Positions 38,125 to 46,649 are shown, counted from the stretch's first letter. The stretch is 64,000 nt of DNA from JBEEOW01 sp041191405 (GCA_041191405.1 JBEEOW010000008.1:62001-126000), one strand, 5' to 3'. Made by a program: numbers and translations. Notes: generated by a model from the sequence alone, not told the origin.

Positions 38125-38808
38125 CTATCTCAAACTCGACATTCCACCATCAATATGTAAAATCTGCCCAGTTACCCAACTTGATTCATTTGAAAGCAAA
38201 AAGGCTGTAGCGTTGGCAATATCATCTGGCGTTCCAATTTTTTTCAAAGGGTGACGATTGTTGCTCGCCTCAATTTTTTCGGGAGTATTTAAAAACTTTT
38301 CTGCAAGTGGTGTATTTGTAAGTGATGGAGCAATACAGTTTACTCTTATTTTGGGCGCAAATTCTGCCGCTAATGCTTTAGTAAGTCCTTCAATTGCTCC
38401 TTTTGCTACCGCAACTGAAGCATGAAATGTCATGCCGGTTTGAACAGCAACTGTACTGTATAATACTATGGAAGCTTGTGTACTTAGTTGTAAATTTGGG
38501 GTATAAGCTTGAATAGTTTTAATAGCACCCAAAACATTTAACTCAAAATCGTTTAAAAAATCTTGTTTTTTTAAACCTCTAAAAGGTTTTAAATTGATAG
38601 AACCTGGGCAATACACCAAACCATCAATAACACCTTCAATTTTAGGTAAATCTGAATCTGATAAAATATCGTGTGAAATATAATTTGTAAAATTGGCATC
38701 AGGTTGATTGCGTGAAATAGCAATAACTTGTTCGTTTTGAGCGGTAAGTTTATTTGCAAGTGCTTTGCCAACTCCCGACGAAGCACCAATGATTAATGTA
38801 GTTTTCAT
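38125..38808 (-). CDS. SDR-family oxidoreductase lacking the catalytic Tyr
   Basis: 227 residues. N-terminal NAD(P)-binding Rossmann motif LIIGASSGVGKAL (TGxxxGxG type), NVLGAIKTI, and the C-terminal PDDIANATAFLLSNESSWVTGQ with IDGG, all typical of classical short-chain dehydrogenases. In the active-site helix the expected Y-x3-K reads V-A-V-A-K (HASVAVAKGAIEGL), so the Lys is kept but Val stands at the Tyr position. It either acts with another residue or has lost oxidoreductase activity. Stands alone, with 58 bp to the gene upstream on the strand. Confidence 0.88.
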   Translation of the reverse strand: MKTTLIIGASSGVGKALANKLTAQNEQVIAISRNQPDANFTNYISHDILSDSDLPKIEGVIDGLVYCPGSINLKPFRGLKKQDFLNDFELNVLGAIKTIQAYTPNLQLSTQASIVLYSTVAVQTGMTFHASVAVAKGAIEGLTKALAAEFAPKIRVNCIAPSLTNTPLAEKFLNTPEKIEASNNRHPLKKIGTPDDIANATAFLLSNESSWVTGQILHIDGGMSSLR

Positions 38809-38866
38809 GAAACTACAACTAAAAATGGTTTACTTTGTTTAGATTAGAAAAAAAATGAAATGCTAA

Positions 38867-39532
38867 TTACAATTTATTTGAACCATGAAAATCGTTTAAT
38901 TTTTTATTTAAAACTTCTTGATAAATATTGTTTTTAACAATCATTAAATAATATGAGTCTCCACCCGAATCTAGAAACAAAAGTTTTAATTCATGCGGAG
39001 TTAAATCTTTGTCAATAGTTTTGAAAAGTTTAATTACAAAATCACCATTGTTTAAATCTTTATTTTTATGCTTTTCCCTTAGTACATTAGCATATTTCCA
39101 TGAAATTTCTTTGTTAATTTGTTGAGATATAAATTCTTGAATTTCAAATTCGTTTTCTTCACCTCGCCAATCAATTACCAAACCTAGTTCTTTTAATTCT
39201 GCAAATTCAATCAAAATATCAATTGGTCTGCTAGTACTATTTTTTTCTTTTAAGTATGAATTGTAAAATGCAACAAATTCATTTTCATGTTTTTGAAACA
39301 GAATTTTACCTACTTCTAAAAATGCTGGTTTGTTTAGGTTTTCAGGTTTGTCAAAATATTTTTCTACAAAATACATGAAAGCAAAGCATAAAATAACATC
39401 AATTATTGACCCATAAATTTCGCCAAAATATTTAAAAACGAAGTATAATAAGGCTATAAATGGAATGCCGAATATTGCTGTTTTCCATATTATTAAGAAC
39501 AGAAATTTAAGTAGGTCTTTTTTGAGTGACAT
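38867..39532 (-). CDS. Membrane-anchored protein of unknown function
   Basis: 221 residues. Two transmembrane segments near the N-terminus (about 8-32 and 36-58: FLFLIIWKTAIFGIPFIALLY, SIIDVILCFAFMYF). The rest is a soluble, acidic domain with DWRGEENEFEIQEFI and HELKLLFLDSGGDSYYLMIV. The latter phrases resemble the DUF6630 family, but I am not sure of this. No signal peptide; the domain likely faces the cytoplasm. A terminator at 39552-39586 separates it from the glutaryl-CoA dehydrogenase gene upstream. Confidence 0.6.
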   Translation of the reverse strand: MSLKKDLLKFLFLIIWKTAIFGIPFIALLYFVFKYFGEIYGSIIDVILCFAFMYFVEKYFDKPENLNKPAFLEVGKILFQKHENEFVAFYNSYLKEKNSTSRPIDILIEFAELKELGLVIDWRGEENEFEIQEFISQQINKEISWKYANVLREKHKNKDLNNGDFVIKLFKTIDKDLTPHELKLLFLDSGGDSYYLMIVKNNIYQEVLNKKLNDFHGSNKL

Positions 39533-39551
39533 TGAATTGTATTTAGCAAAA

Positions 39552-39586
39552 AAAATCTGACAGGTTTCAAAAACCTGTCAGATTTT
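39552..39586 (-). terminator. Terminator of the glutaryl-CoA dehydrogenase gene
   Basis: Perfect 16-bp inverted repeat AAAATCTGACAGGTTT / AAACCTGTCAGATTTT with a 3-nt loop, 6 bp after the dehydrogenase stop. On the minus strand a T-run follows (TTTTTTTGC). Confidence 0.8.
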
Positions 39587-39592
39587 AAAAAT

Positions 39593-40771
39593 TTATGCAA
39601 AAGCAGGAATGCCAGTTATTTCGTTTCCTAAGATAAGTAAGTGTATGTCGTGTGTGCCCTCGTAAGTTACAACCGATTCAAGATTTGCCATGTGTCGCAT
39701 AATTGGGTAATCACCTGTAATGCCCATTGCACCTAAAATTTGACGAGCCTCTCTTGCAATTTCAAGTGCCATGTGCACATTGTTTCTTTTAGCTAAAGAA
39801 ATTTGTGCAGTGGTTGCTTTACCTGCAATTTTCAATGTTCCTAATCTCCAACAAACTAGTTGTGCTTTGGTAATTTCGGATAGCATTTCAGCTAATTTCT
39901 TTTGAATTAATTGAAATGAAGCTATTGGTTTATCGAATTGAATACGTTCTAAAGCATATTTTTTAGCAACATCATAACATTCCATTGCTGCGCCGAGCGC
40001 TCCCCAAGCTATTCCATATCTTGCAGAATCTAAGCACATTAATGGTGCACCTAAACCATTTTTACCAGGTAATAAATTTTCTTTTGGCACTTTTACATTA
40101 TCAAATACAAGTTCTCCTGTAGCACTTGCTCTTAAAGACCATTTATTATGCGTTTCGGGAGTTGTAAAACCTTCCATTCCACGTTCAACTATCAATCCGT
40201 GAATTCTACCAGCTTCATTTTTTGCCCAAACAACTGCAATTTCAGCAAAAGGAGCATTTGAAATCCACATTTTGCTACCATTTAATAAATAATGGTCGCC
40301 CATATCTTTAAAATTAGTAAGCATTCCGCTTGGGTTTGAACCATGATTAGGTTCTGTTAAACCGAAACAGCCTAAAAATTCCCCTGAAGCTAATTTGGGT
40401 AAGTATTTTCTTTTTTGTTCTTCACTACCAAAAGTATAAATAGGGTACATTACTAAAGAGCCTTGTACTGAGGCAGTTGAACGCATTCCTGAATCAGCAC
40501 GTTCAAGTTCTTGCATTGCTAATCCGTAAGAAATATAATCCAATCCGCCACCGCCATATTCAGTCGGTACAAACGGACCAAAAACACCAACATTACCAAA
40601 TTCTTTTACCAAATGACGAGGAAATTGCGCTTTTTGGCAATATTCTTCAATAATTGGTTTGATGTGAACATTTGCAAAATTTCGTACAGTATCACGTACC
40701 AATTTTTGCTCATCCGAGAGCAAATCATCTAACTGATAAAAATCAGGTGCCTCAAACTCGTAGGTTGCCAT
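39593..40771 (-). CDS. Glutaryl-CoA dehydrogenase-like acyl-CoA dehydrogenase
   Basis: 392 residues, full length. FAD-dependent oxidation (and decarboxylation) of glutaryl-CoA is suggested by FVPTEYGGGGLDYISYGLAMQELERADSGMRS, CFGLTEPNHGSNPSGM, KMWISNAPFAEIAVVWAK and the C-terminal ITGDYPIMRHMANLESVVTYEGTHDIHLLILG. Glu371 in YEGTHDIH is the usual catalytic base of this subgroup. Cytoplasmic. Glutaryl-CoA is a product of lysine and tryptophan breakdown, and the divergent neighbour is tryptophan 2,3-dioxygenase, so a joint role in amino-acid catabolism is reasonable (inference). Other acyl-CoA substrates cannot be excluded. Confidence 0.88.
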   Translation of the reverse strand: MATYEFEAPDFYQLDDLLSDEQKLVRDTVRNFANVHIKPIIEEYCQKAQFPRHLVKEFGNVGVFGPFVPTEYGGGGLDYISYGLAMQELERADSGMRSTASVQGSLVMYPIYTFGSEEQKRKYLPKLASGEFLGCFGLTEPNHGSNPSGMLTNFKDMGDHYLLNGSKMWISNAPFAEIAVVWAKNEAGRIHGLIVERGMEGFTTPETHNKWSLRASATGELVFDNVKVPKENLLPGKNGLGAPLMCLDSARYGIAWGALGAAMECYDVAKKYALERIQFDKPIASFQLIQKKLAEMLSEITKAQLVCWRLGTLKIAGKATTAQISLAKRNNVHMALEIAREARQILGAMGITGDYPIMRHMANLESVVTYEGTHDIHLLILGNEITGIPAFA

Positions 40772-40840
40772 CGCTTTATTTGTTTTTGGTGTAATTTAAT
40801 AACATTTTTGTAACGTAAAACTATACTATTAAGTTTTTAG

Positions 40841-40977
40841 TAAGATTTAAGATGTGAGATTATAGATTTTAGACTTAAGATTAAAGACTTAAGACTTAAG
40901 ATAAATTTTATAATTTAATGATAAGGATGTAACTCTTTACTGACAACTGATTACCGACAACTGACTACTGACCACTC
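40841..40977. repeat. Two degenerate heptamer tracts between divergent genes
   Basis: Tract 1 (about 40845-40902) consists of AGACTTA/AGATTTA-like units; tract 2 (about 40936-40977) of ACTGACA/ACTACTG/ACCGACA-like units. Both keep a 7-base period but differ in consensus. They fill most of the 210-bp gap that must also hold the promoters of the dehydrogenase and tryptophan dioxygenase genes. Confidence 0.65.
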
Positions 40978-40981
40978 AAAT

Positions 40982-41932
40982 ATGCAACAACCAGATAATG
41001 AGCAACAAATTCTAGCTCAACTACAAGAACGTTTTTCTAAAGATGGACAAGATTTAAACTCTTATCTGCAAGGATTGTATCATACGCAGTATTTAACTTA
41101 TTGGGATTATATTCATTTAGATACTCTTTTAAGTTTACAAAATCCCAAAACGGCTTTTCCTGACGAACAAATATTTGTTGTTTATCATCAAATTGCTGAA
41201 TTATATTTTAAACTTATTCTTTTCGAAATCAAACATATTGGTTTAGAATTAAATGCCCAAAGTTTTATTACTCGCTTGGATAGAGTTAATAAATATTGGG
41301 AACAAATAATGAGTTCATTTGATGATGTAATTGGTAGTATTTCAAAGCAAGAATTTGGTCAATTCAGAACTGCATTAATGCCAGCTAGTGGTTTCCAATC
41401 GGCTCAATTTAGAGAAATTGAAATGGCAAGCACAAAAATGAATTTTTTAGTTGATAAAGAAAATAGAGAAAATCTAGTTACAAACACAGATGTAGCTGGG
41501 GATTTATATGAAAATATTTACTGGAAAAAAGGGTCAATAGATTCTCGTACGGGAAATAAAACCTTGACTTTGATTCAGTTTGAAGAAAAATATGATGATT
41601 ATTTGAAAATTCAAGCACTGAAATTTAAAGAAAATAATTTGTTAGCATTGATTGATAAAATATCATTTTCGGAAGAGGAGTGGAGTGTTGCAAAAAAAGG
41701 ACTTCGTCATTTAGATGAGGTAGTAAATATTCGTTTTGCATTAATTCATTACAAAGCCGCTGTAAAACATTTAAGTCAAAAACCTAAAGATAAGCATTCA
41801 ACAGGAGGTACAAATTGGCAAGGATATTTACCTCCACGTTTTCAAAAAGTAATATTTTTCCCTCATTTATGGACTGATGAGGAATTAAATAACTGGGGAA
41901 AATCATTTATTGAAGGTGTAATTGCAAGTTGA
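40982..41932 (+). CDS. Tryptophan 2,3-dioxygenase family protein
   Basis: 316 residues. Heme enzyme that opens the indole ring of L-tryptophan to N-formylkynurenine. Family features: LTYWDYIHLDTLLSLQ, FVVYHQIAELYFKLILFEIKHI (the active-site His is in YHQ), MPASGFQSAQFREIE, and the C-terminal KGLRHLDEVVNIRF followed by HSTGGTNWQGYLPP, where the RH and TGGT motifs fit the heme-ligand and substrate-binding regions. It is slightly longer than the compact bacterial enzymes. It diverges from the glutaryl-CoA dehydrogenase gene across heptamer tracts. Confident about family. Confidence 0.88.
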   Translation: MQQPDNEQQILAQLQERFSKDGQDLNSYLQGLYHTQYLTYWDYIHLDTLLSLQNPKTAFPDEQIFVVYHQIAELYFKLILFEIKHIGLELNAQSFITRLDRVNKYWEQIMSSFDDVIGSISKQEFGQFRTALMPASGFQSAQFREIEMASTKMNFLVDKENRENLVTNTDVAGDLYENIYWKKGSIDSRTGNKTLTLIQFEEKYDDYLKIQALKFKENNLLALIDKISFSEEEWSVAKKGLRHLDEVVNIRFALIHYKAAVKHLSQKPKDKHSTGGTNWQGYLPPRFQKVIFFPHLWTDEELNNWGKSFIEGVIAS

Positions 41933-41975
41933 ATTGAAATTATTGTTAAATTGGCAGTAATAATATTTTAATTCC

Positions 41976-43817
41976 TTGCTTAGAACAATTCTTTACATAT
42001 CATTATCCCTTTTTTTAACTGCAAATTCATTTGCACAGAGCCTTGTTTGTCAAAAAAAATGGTATGATATTGAAAAAAAACAATTAAAAGAAGAGTATCA
42101 AGTATTATCAAAACAGAAGAATGTTTTGAATGGCTTTTATAATGCTTATTTTCAGAATGGAAATAGAAAAATAGAAGGCTTATATATTAATAATTTACCC
42201 GAAGGCGTTTGGAAATATTTTTTTGAAAATGGCAAAGTTAAATCCTCTGGTTTTTACAAAAATGGAAAATCAGATGGAGTTTGGTCATATTATTTTGAAT
42301 CTGGTTTGCTTAAAATGAAAGGTAAATTAGTAAATGGGAAAAAAGATAGCTTATGGACTTTTTATTACGAAAACGGATATCCACAATCAGAAGGGTATTA
42401 TGAAAATGACACTGCGATAGCCGAATGGAAGTATTTTTATGATGATGGAAAACTTAAATCTAAAACCTATTTAGTGGCTGGTTCAGGTTGGGTAAAAGAA
42501 TATTATCCAAGTGGTAATATCAAATCTGAAGGTTTAATGAATAATAATTTAGCAGATAGTGTATGGACACATTACCATGAAAACGGTGCGATTAAGGCTC
42601 GAGGATATGAACGTAAAGGTTTGAAAGAAGGTGAATGGGTGTATTTTTACTCAAATGGAGTATTGTCGGCTAAAGGATATTATGCTCAAAATAAACAAGT
42701 TGGACATTGGAAGTATTTTTATGAAAATACCAATGTTAGTTTAGAAGGAGATTTGAAATCAGGAGTAAAAGAAGGCGAATGGTTTTCTTACTATCAATTA
42801 GGAGCGCTAAAAAGTGAAACTGTTTATTCTGCAGGTGATGGACCTTATAAAGAGTACTATCCAAATAATAAACTTAAAATAACAGGTTATATTAAGCAAG
42901 AAAAAGCCGAAGGTACTTGGTTATATTACGATGAAAATGGTAAACAAGAAGGGATTTGTAATTTTAAAGATGGAGAAGGTTGGTATAAAGGATTTTTTCC
43001 GAATGGTAAATTAAAAATGGAAGGGATGATTAAGGATGGAGTTAGGGTAGGTTCTTGGAAAATTTATGACTCAGACCAAGAATTAGCTGGCTACTTTAAA
43101 GCATTTTACGACAAAGAACCTCTTGAACAAGATTTAAAAATTAAAGAAGAAATAAAAGATTCAAACCAAGTTCAAGTAAAAGTTCCACCCAAAAAAGAAG
43201 TAACGGATGGTTTTAAACCCAAAAAAACAAAAAGGAAAATATTTTTCAATCCATCTTTAAATCGATATAACTCTTTAATAATAAGTGTAAACCCTTTTGC
43301 AATAATGCGAAGCTCTTTACCATTTTATTTGGAATATTATAATCAAGAAAGGTTTGGCGTTGAATTAATGGGAGTGGTGCATAAAGTTCCTTTTTTTGAT
43401 GATCCTCAAACTTTACCTGCAAATAAAGTTTTTAGTAATGGTAGTGAATTATCAGTTAAGTTGAAATTTTACAAAAGAAACAGTGATTTAGGAATGATGT
43501 ATTTTGCACATTCATTAAGATACAAAACATTAGAATATGGTTCATATATTGCCGAAAACTCTACAGATATCCCCGAATTATTTACTTTGAATCAACAAAC
43601 ATATAGTTATTCTTTTTTGATAGGAGATAGGTTTGTGAGAGCTACTGATAAACCCGGAATTACATTTGATATTTATACAGGCTTAGGCTTAGGTTATAGG
43701 TTGCTTGATAAAGAAATTAAGGCTGGAACTTATACTGAAAAAGTATTTTATGGTATTGTTAAAAAAGGTGTTTTTATTCCTTTTAATTTTGGTTTCAATG
43801 TTGGCTATATATTCTAA
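41976..43817 (+). CDS. MORN-repeat secreted/outer-membrane protein
   Basis: 613 residues. The start is a TTG at 41976: no ATG precedes it in frame, and the signal peptide begins exactly there (LRTILYISLSLFLTANSFAQ). Residues about 40-375 are some thirteen MORN/YwqK-type repeats (G-x-W-x-(Y/F)-(Y/F)-x2-(N/G)-G-x-(L/V)-K-x-(E/S/K)-G). After a Lys-rich linker (about 380-415), the last ~200 residues look like an outer-membrane beta-barrel fragment (NPFAIMRSSLPFYLEYYNQERFG, YFAHSLRYK, GLGLGYRL, FIPFNFGFNVGYIF). The repeats may lie on the outside or in the periplasm. Two genes (RNase H next) follow closely. Confidence 0.8.
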   Translation: MLRTILYISLSLFLTANSFAQSLVCQKKWYDIEKKQLKEEYQVLSKQKNVLNGFYNAYFQNGNRKIEGLYINNLPEGVWKYFFENGKVKSSGFYKNGKSDGVWSYYFESGLLKMKGKLVNGKKDSLWTFYYENGYPQSEGYYENDTAIAEWKYFYDDGKLKSKTYLVAGSGWVKEYYPSGNIKSEGLMNNNLADSVWTHYHENGAIKARGYERKGLKEGEWVYFYSNGVLSAKGYYAQNKQVGHWKYFYENTNVSLEGDLKSGVKEGEWFSYYQLGALKSETVYSAGDGPYKEYYPNNKLKITGYIKQEKAEGTWLYYDENGKQEGICNFKDGEGWYKGFFPNGKLKMEGMIKDGVRVGSWKIYDSDQELAGYFKAFYDKEPLEQDLKIKEEIKDSNQVQVKVPPKKEVTDGFKPKKTKRKIFFNPSLNRYNSLIISVNPFAIMRSSLPFYLEYYNQERFGVELMGVVHKVPFFDDPQTLPANKVFSNGSELSVKLKFYKRNSDLGMMYFAHSLRYKTLEYGSYIAENSTDIPELFTLNQQTYSYSFLIGDRFVRATDKPGITFDIYTGLGLGYRLLDKEIKAGTYTEKVFYGIVKKGVFIPFNFGFNVGYIF

Positions 43818-43823
43818 TATCTA

Positions 43824-44294
43824 ATGATTTATATATTTACAGATGGTTCTTCAAGAGGTAATCCTGGTAAAGGAGGGTTTGGGGTTGTATTAATATCTGG
43901 TCCGCATAGAAAAGAATTAAGCAAAGGTTTTAAGTTAACTACCAATAACCGAATGGAACTTTTGGCTGCTATTGAAGGCTTAGAATGTTTAAAAGCCGAT
44001 GGAATGGAAGTAACACTTGTATCTGATTCTAAATACGTTGTAGATGCAGTTGAAAAAGGTTGGTTAACTAAGTGGTTGCGAACAAATTTTGCAGGAGGTA
44101 AAAAAAATGCCGATTTATGGATTCGATTTAGTAGAGCATACAAGCGACACAAAGTAAAAATGCAATGGGTTAAAGGGCATAACGGTCACCCAGAAAATGA
44201 ACGTTGCGACCAATTAGCAGTAGCCGCAGCAATGGGATCAAATCTATTAGATGATTTTGGTTTTTTATCTGAACAAAATACGTTGGGATTATAG
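43824..44294 (+). CDS. rnhA: Ribonuclease HI
   Basis: 156 residues, full length. Cleaves the RNA strand of RNA-DNA hybrids. Catalytic residues in the family order D-E-D-D: Asp7 in IFTDGSSRGNPGKGG, Glu in NNRMELLAAI, Asp in VSDSKYVVDAV, and Asp in GHPENERCDQLA. Starts 6 bp after the MORN gene stop on the same strand, so it is probably co-transcribed, perhaps without functional link. Very confident. Confidence 0.95.
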   Translation: MIYIFTDGSSRGNPGKGGFGVVLISGPHRKELSKGFKLTTNNRMELLAAIEGLECLKADGMEVTLVSDSKYVVDAVEKGWLTKWLRTNFAGGKKNADLWIRFSRAYKRHKVKMQWVKGHNGHPENERCDQLAVAAAMGSNLLDDFGFLSEQNTLGL

Positions 44295-44319
44295 GGAGTT
44301 TAGGGTTGAGAGTTTAGTG
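44293..44319. repeat. Degenerate heptamer tract, left of a nested inverted-repeat block
   Basis: AGGGAGTTTAGGGTTGAGAG-like units right after the RNase H stop. Its reverse complement (AACTCT/AACCCT units) reappears at 44933-44970, so the two tracts bracket the small-ORF element in opposite orientation. Confidence 0.6.
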
Positions 44320-44344
44320 TTTTTCTGCCTTATTCTAAAAATCA

Positions 44345-44373
44345 CAAGATGTCTTAAAGATAACTGTCACTCG
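44345..44373 (+). repeat. Left arm of an inverted-repeat pair
   Basis: CAAGATGTCTT (44345-44355), 10 bases, then GTCACTCG (44366-44373), followed by TATGAGCGAC, which folds back on GTCACTC. The mirror copy is at 44846-44873 (CGAGTGAC, 9 bases, AAGACATCTTG). Confidence 0.65.
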
Positions 44374-44427
44374 GTATGAGCGACAGCGGGGAAAATTGAG
44401 GAGTAGGTATTCCAGATTAAAATCATC

Positions 44428-44766
44428 ATGAAAATTATAATTATAAGCATATTGTTATTAGCAATAATCGTATGTATATTTTTTCAGAGAAGATCTCTTT
44501 TAAATAGTAAGAATAGTCTTTTGTTTGGGATTAAATTTATGTTTATTTATTATGTGGTAGTTTTTGGAACAGGGACTATAATTTCATATTTTACCAAATC
44601 AGCTACAGGAAGCAATGTGTTGATATATTTTTTAGTTTATTCTAATATTCTTAGTATTCCAATAATAAGTATATATTTCTTTCTGTATTGGCTGTTAGTG
44701 GATAAGGCAAGTCTACAATCAAAAGCTCTTCGACATCTTCCCTTAAAAATTAACAACAAAAGTTAG
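44428..44766 (+). CDS. Small polytopic membrane protein inside an inverted-repeat block
   Basis: 112 residues, three hydrophobic segments (about 2-20, 32-56, 62-90) with short charged loops; no signal peptide, no known motif. Starts with MKIIIISILLLAIIVCIFF. It may be a genuine small gene or an accidental AT-rich frame, but the length and membrane topology are consistent. It is enclosed by mirrored repeats (44345-44373 / 44846-44873) and heptamer tracts, as if carried by a small element. Family unknown. Confidence 0.5.
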   Translation: MKIIIISILLLAIIVCIFFQRRSLLNSKNSLLFGIKFMFIYYVVVFGTGTIISYFTKSATGSNVLIYFLVYSNILSIPIISIYFFLYWLLVDKASLQSKALRHLPLKINNKS

Positions 44767-44777
44767 TAAAACGTGCT

Positions 44778-44823
44778 CATCGGGATTTGCAATCCCGATG
44801 CCATATTAAAGGATTTTTAATCC
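44778..44823. repeat. Pair of REP-like hairpins
   Basis: Perfect hairpin CATCGGGATT-TGC-AATCCCGATG (44778-44800), then CCATATTAAA, then GGATT-TTT-AATCC (44811-44823). It is reminiscent of REP doublets. There is no T-run, so terminator action is less likely. Confidence 0.6.
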
Positions 44824-44845
44824 ACAGTAGTCGCTCGGCTCCAGG

Positions 44846-44873
44846 CGAGTGACGCTTAAAAAAAGACATCTTG
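44846..44873 (-). repeat. Right arm of the inverted-repeat pair
   Basis: CGAGTGAC (44846-44853) pairs locally with GTCGCTCG (44830-44837) and, with AAGACATCTTG (44863-44873), mirrors the left arm at 44345-44373. Confidence 0.65.
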
Positions 44874-44932
44874 TCGCTTTTAGTTAAAATGCAAATTCTA
44901 ATCGCCGTTGTTGTCCAATAACTCTTTAACAT

Positions 44933-44970
44933 TAACCCTTAACTCTAAACTCTAAACCCTCAAACCCAAA
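44933..44970. repeat. Degenerate heptamer tract, right of the nested block
   Basis: AACTCTA/AACCCTC-like units with 7-base period, adjoining the phosphopantetheinyl transferase stop; inverted relative to 44293-44319. Confidence 0.6.
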
Positions 44971-44974
44971 ACTT

Positions 44975-45601
44975 CTACTCAAACCAAGCAACAGCCATAC
45001 AAAAATCATCATAAAGTGTAAATTCTGCCTTTACTTTTTGTTGGTTTATTGTAATGTTTACATATTTTGTAGTAAGGTCAAATGCTTTGATATTGATTTT
45101 TTTGAGAGGAATACCTTTAATTTGAACTAGTTTATAGCATGCTTCTTTAATAGCCCAAGCCAAAGTTAGTTTGGTAATGTCATTATCGAAAATAAATTCT
45201 AGTTCGTTATTATTCAGAAATTTGTGTCTAACTTTATTTATTTTTTCACTAAAATATTGAATATCAATTCCTATTTCAATAGAAGAAAATGCACTTGCAA
45301 CAATGTTTTTTGTATGTGATACTGAAATATGGTTTTCATTCTCAACTAAAAAAGGTTTGCCATATTCAGTTTTTGCAATTTGCCATTGAGTACAAGTATT
45401 GTGTTTGTCAAGTAAAAATTCAATACAATGTAAATAGGTTATTTGCTGTCTTTGTCTGAGAGATTTATCTTTTACCAACCATTCAGGAGTTGAAATAAGT
45501 TTTTTGCAAACAACATCATCATTTTCGTCAATTTCCCATAAAACTATATGAATGGAATTATCATAGTTATTTTTTAGATGAATATCTTGGTATAATGGCA
45601 T
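44975..45601 (-). CDS. 4'-phosphopantetheinyl transferase (Sfp type)
   Basis: 208 residues. Moves phosphopantetheine from CoA to carrier-protein serines. Motifs visible: GKPFLVENENHISVSHTKNIVASAFS (P1/P2 region), GIDIQYFSEKINKVRHKFL (Asp metal ligand in IGIDI), and LTLAWAIKEACYKL (W-x-x-K-E-A-x-x-K). Length and motif order fit the Sfp/Gsp group used for secondary metabolite or fatty-acid carriers. Monocistronic; diverges from the WD40 gene with a 62-bp gap. Confidence 0.9.
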   Translation of the reverse strand: MPLYQDIHLKNNYDNSIHIVLWEIDENDDVVCKKLISTPEWLVKDKSLRQRQQITYLHCIEFLLDKHNTCTQWQIAKTEYGKPFLVENENHISVSHTKNIVASAFSSIEIGIDIQYFSEKINKVRHKFLNNNELEFIFDNDITKLTLAWAIKEACYKLVQIKGIPLKKINIKAFDLTTKYVNITINQQKVKAEFTLYDDFCMAVAWFE

Positions 45602-45619
45602 AAAAACAGCAGAACAAAT

Positions 45620-45627
45620 TATATTTG
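45620..45627 (+). promoter_or_regulatory. Possible -7 element for the WD40 gene
   Basis: TATATTTG fits TAnnTTTG, 36 bp before the ATG at 45664. No TTG lies 19 bases upstream, so only half of the consensus is supported. Confidence 0.35.
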
Positions 45628-45663
45628 TGCAAGTTTACGAAAAACATTAACTATTGAACTATT

Positions 45664-46584
45664 ATGCCCAAAGTATTAGTTGAAAAAAAATATAATTTTA
45701 CTGGTCACCGTGATTGTGTATATACATTATGTAAAGGTTTAGTGCCAAATTTATTTTTTTCCTCTGCCGGTGATGGTATGGTGGTGCAATGGGATTTAAA
45801 TAAACCGGATTTGGGAGAGGTAATTGCCAAAGTTGAATCGTCAGTGTATTCACTTTGTTTGTTACCAATTCAAAACCAGTTGGTAATCGCAGAAAATACC
45901 CTCGGTTTGCACTTTATTGATTTATCAAATAAAGCCCAACTGAAATCTTTAAAACTAACTGATGTTAATATTTTTGATTTACAATTAGATAATAATTCAT
46001 TGTTTGTAGCCTGTAGCGATGGGGTAGTTTTTGAAATTGATGTTTTAACCTATCAAATTTTAAATAAATGGCATTTATCATCCATGAGTGCCAGAACAAT
46101 ACTAGTAGATGGTAATGAGCTATTTGTAGGTTATAGTGATAGCATAATTCGTAAAATAGATAGAATTACAAATGCTGTAATAGAGATTAAAGGTCATACA
46201 AATTCTGTTTTTTCATTAGCTTCTACACCAAATAAAAAATATTTAATTTCAGGAGGTAGAGATGCACATTTGAAAGTTTGGGATAGAGAAAATAATTTTG
46301 AATTATTTAAAGATATTCCAGCGCATTTATTTGCAATAAATAATATAGTATTTAGTAACGATGGGTTGAATTTTGCCACATGTAGTATGGATAAATCTAT
46401 AAAAGTTTGGGATTCAGTGACTTTTGATTTATTGAGAGTGATAGATAAATCACGTCATGCCGGTCATGGTACATCTATAAACAAGTTATTGTGGATAACT
46501 TTTGAGGATTTTTTGGTAAGTGCTAGTGATGATAGAAGTATATCTATCTGGAAATTAATATTTAATGAAAAAAATGTAAAGTAA
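45664..46584 (+). CDS. WD40-repeat protein
   Basis: 306 residues forming probably one seven-bladed propeller; clear blades end in W-D or W-K: GHRDCVYTLCKG...VVQWDL, GHTNSVFSLAST...LKVWDR, AHLFAINNIVF...IKVWDS, GHGTSINKLLW...ISIWKL. Weaker blades lie between residues 60 and 160. No signal peptide, so cytoplasmic. WD40 propellers serve as protein-interaction platforms. It is followed after 65 bp by a DivIVA-like gene on the same strand, hinting at a shared transcript and maybe a cell-envelope role; that is inference. Confidence 0.88.
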   Translation: MPKVLVEKKYNFTGHRDCVYTLCKGLVPNLFFSSAGDGMVVQWDLNKPDLGEVIAKVESSVYSLCLLPIQNQLVIAENTLGLHFIDLSNKAQLKSLKLTDVNIFDLQLDNNSLFVACSDGVVFEIDVLTYQILNKWHLSSMSARTILVDGNELFVGYSDSIIRKIDRITNAVIEIKGHTNSVFSLASTPNKKYLISGGRDAHLKVWDRENNFELFKDIPAHLFAINNIVFSNDGLNFATCSMDKSIKVWDSVTFDLLRVIDKSRHAGHGTSINKLLWITFEDFLVSASDDRSISIWKLIFNEKNVK

Positions 46585-46649
46585 TACTTTATATTCTGAA
46601 ATATATTATTTATGTTTGAGGTGTTAACCAATAACACAAAAACTCAGAC

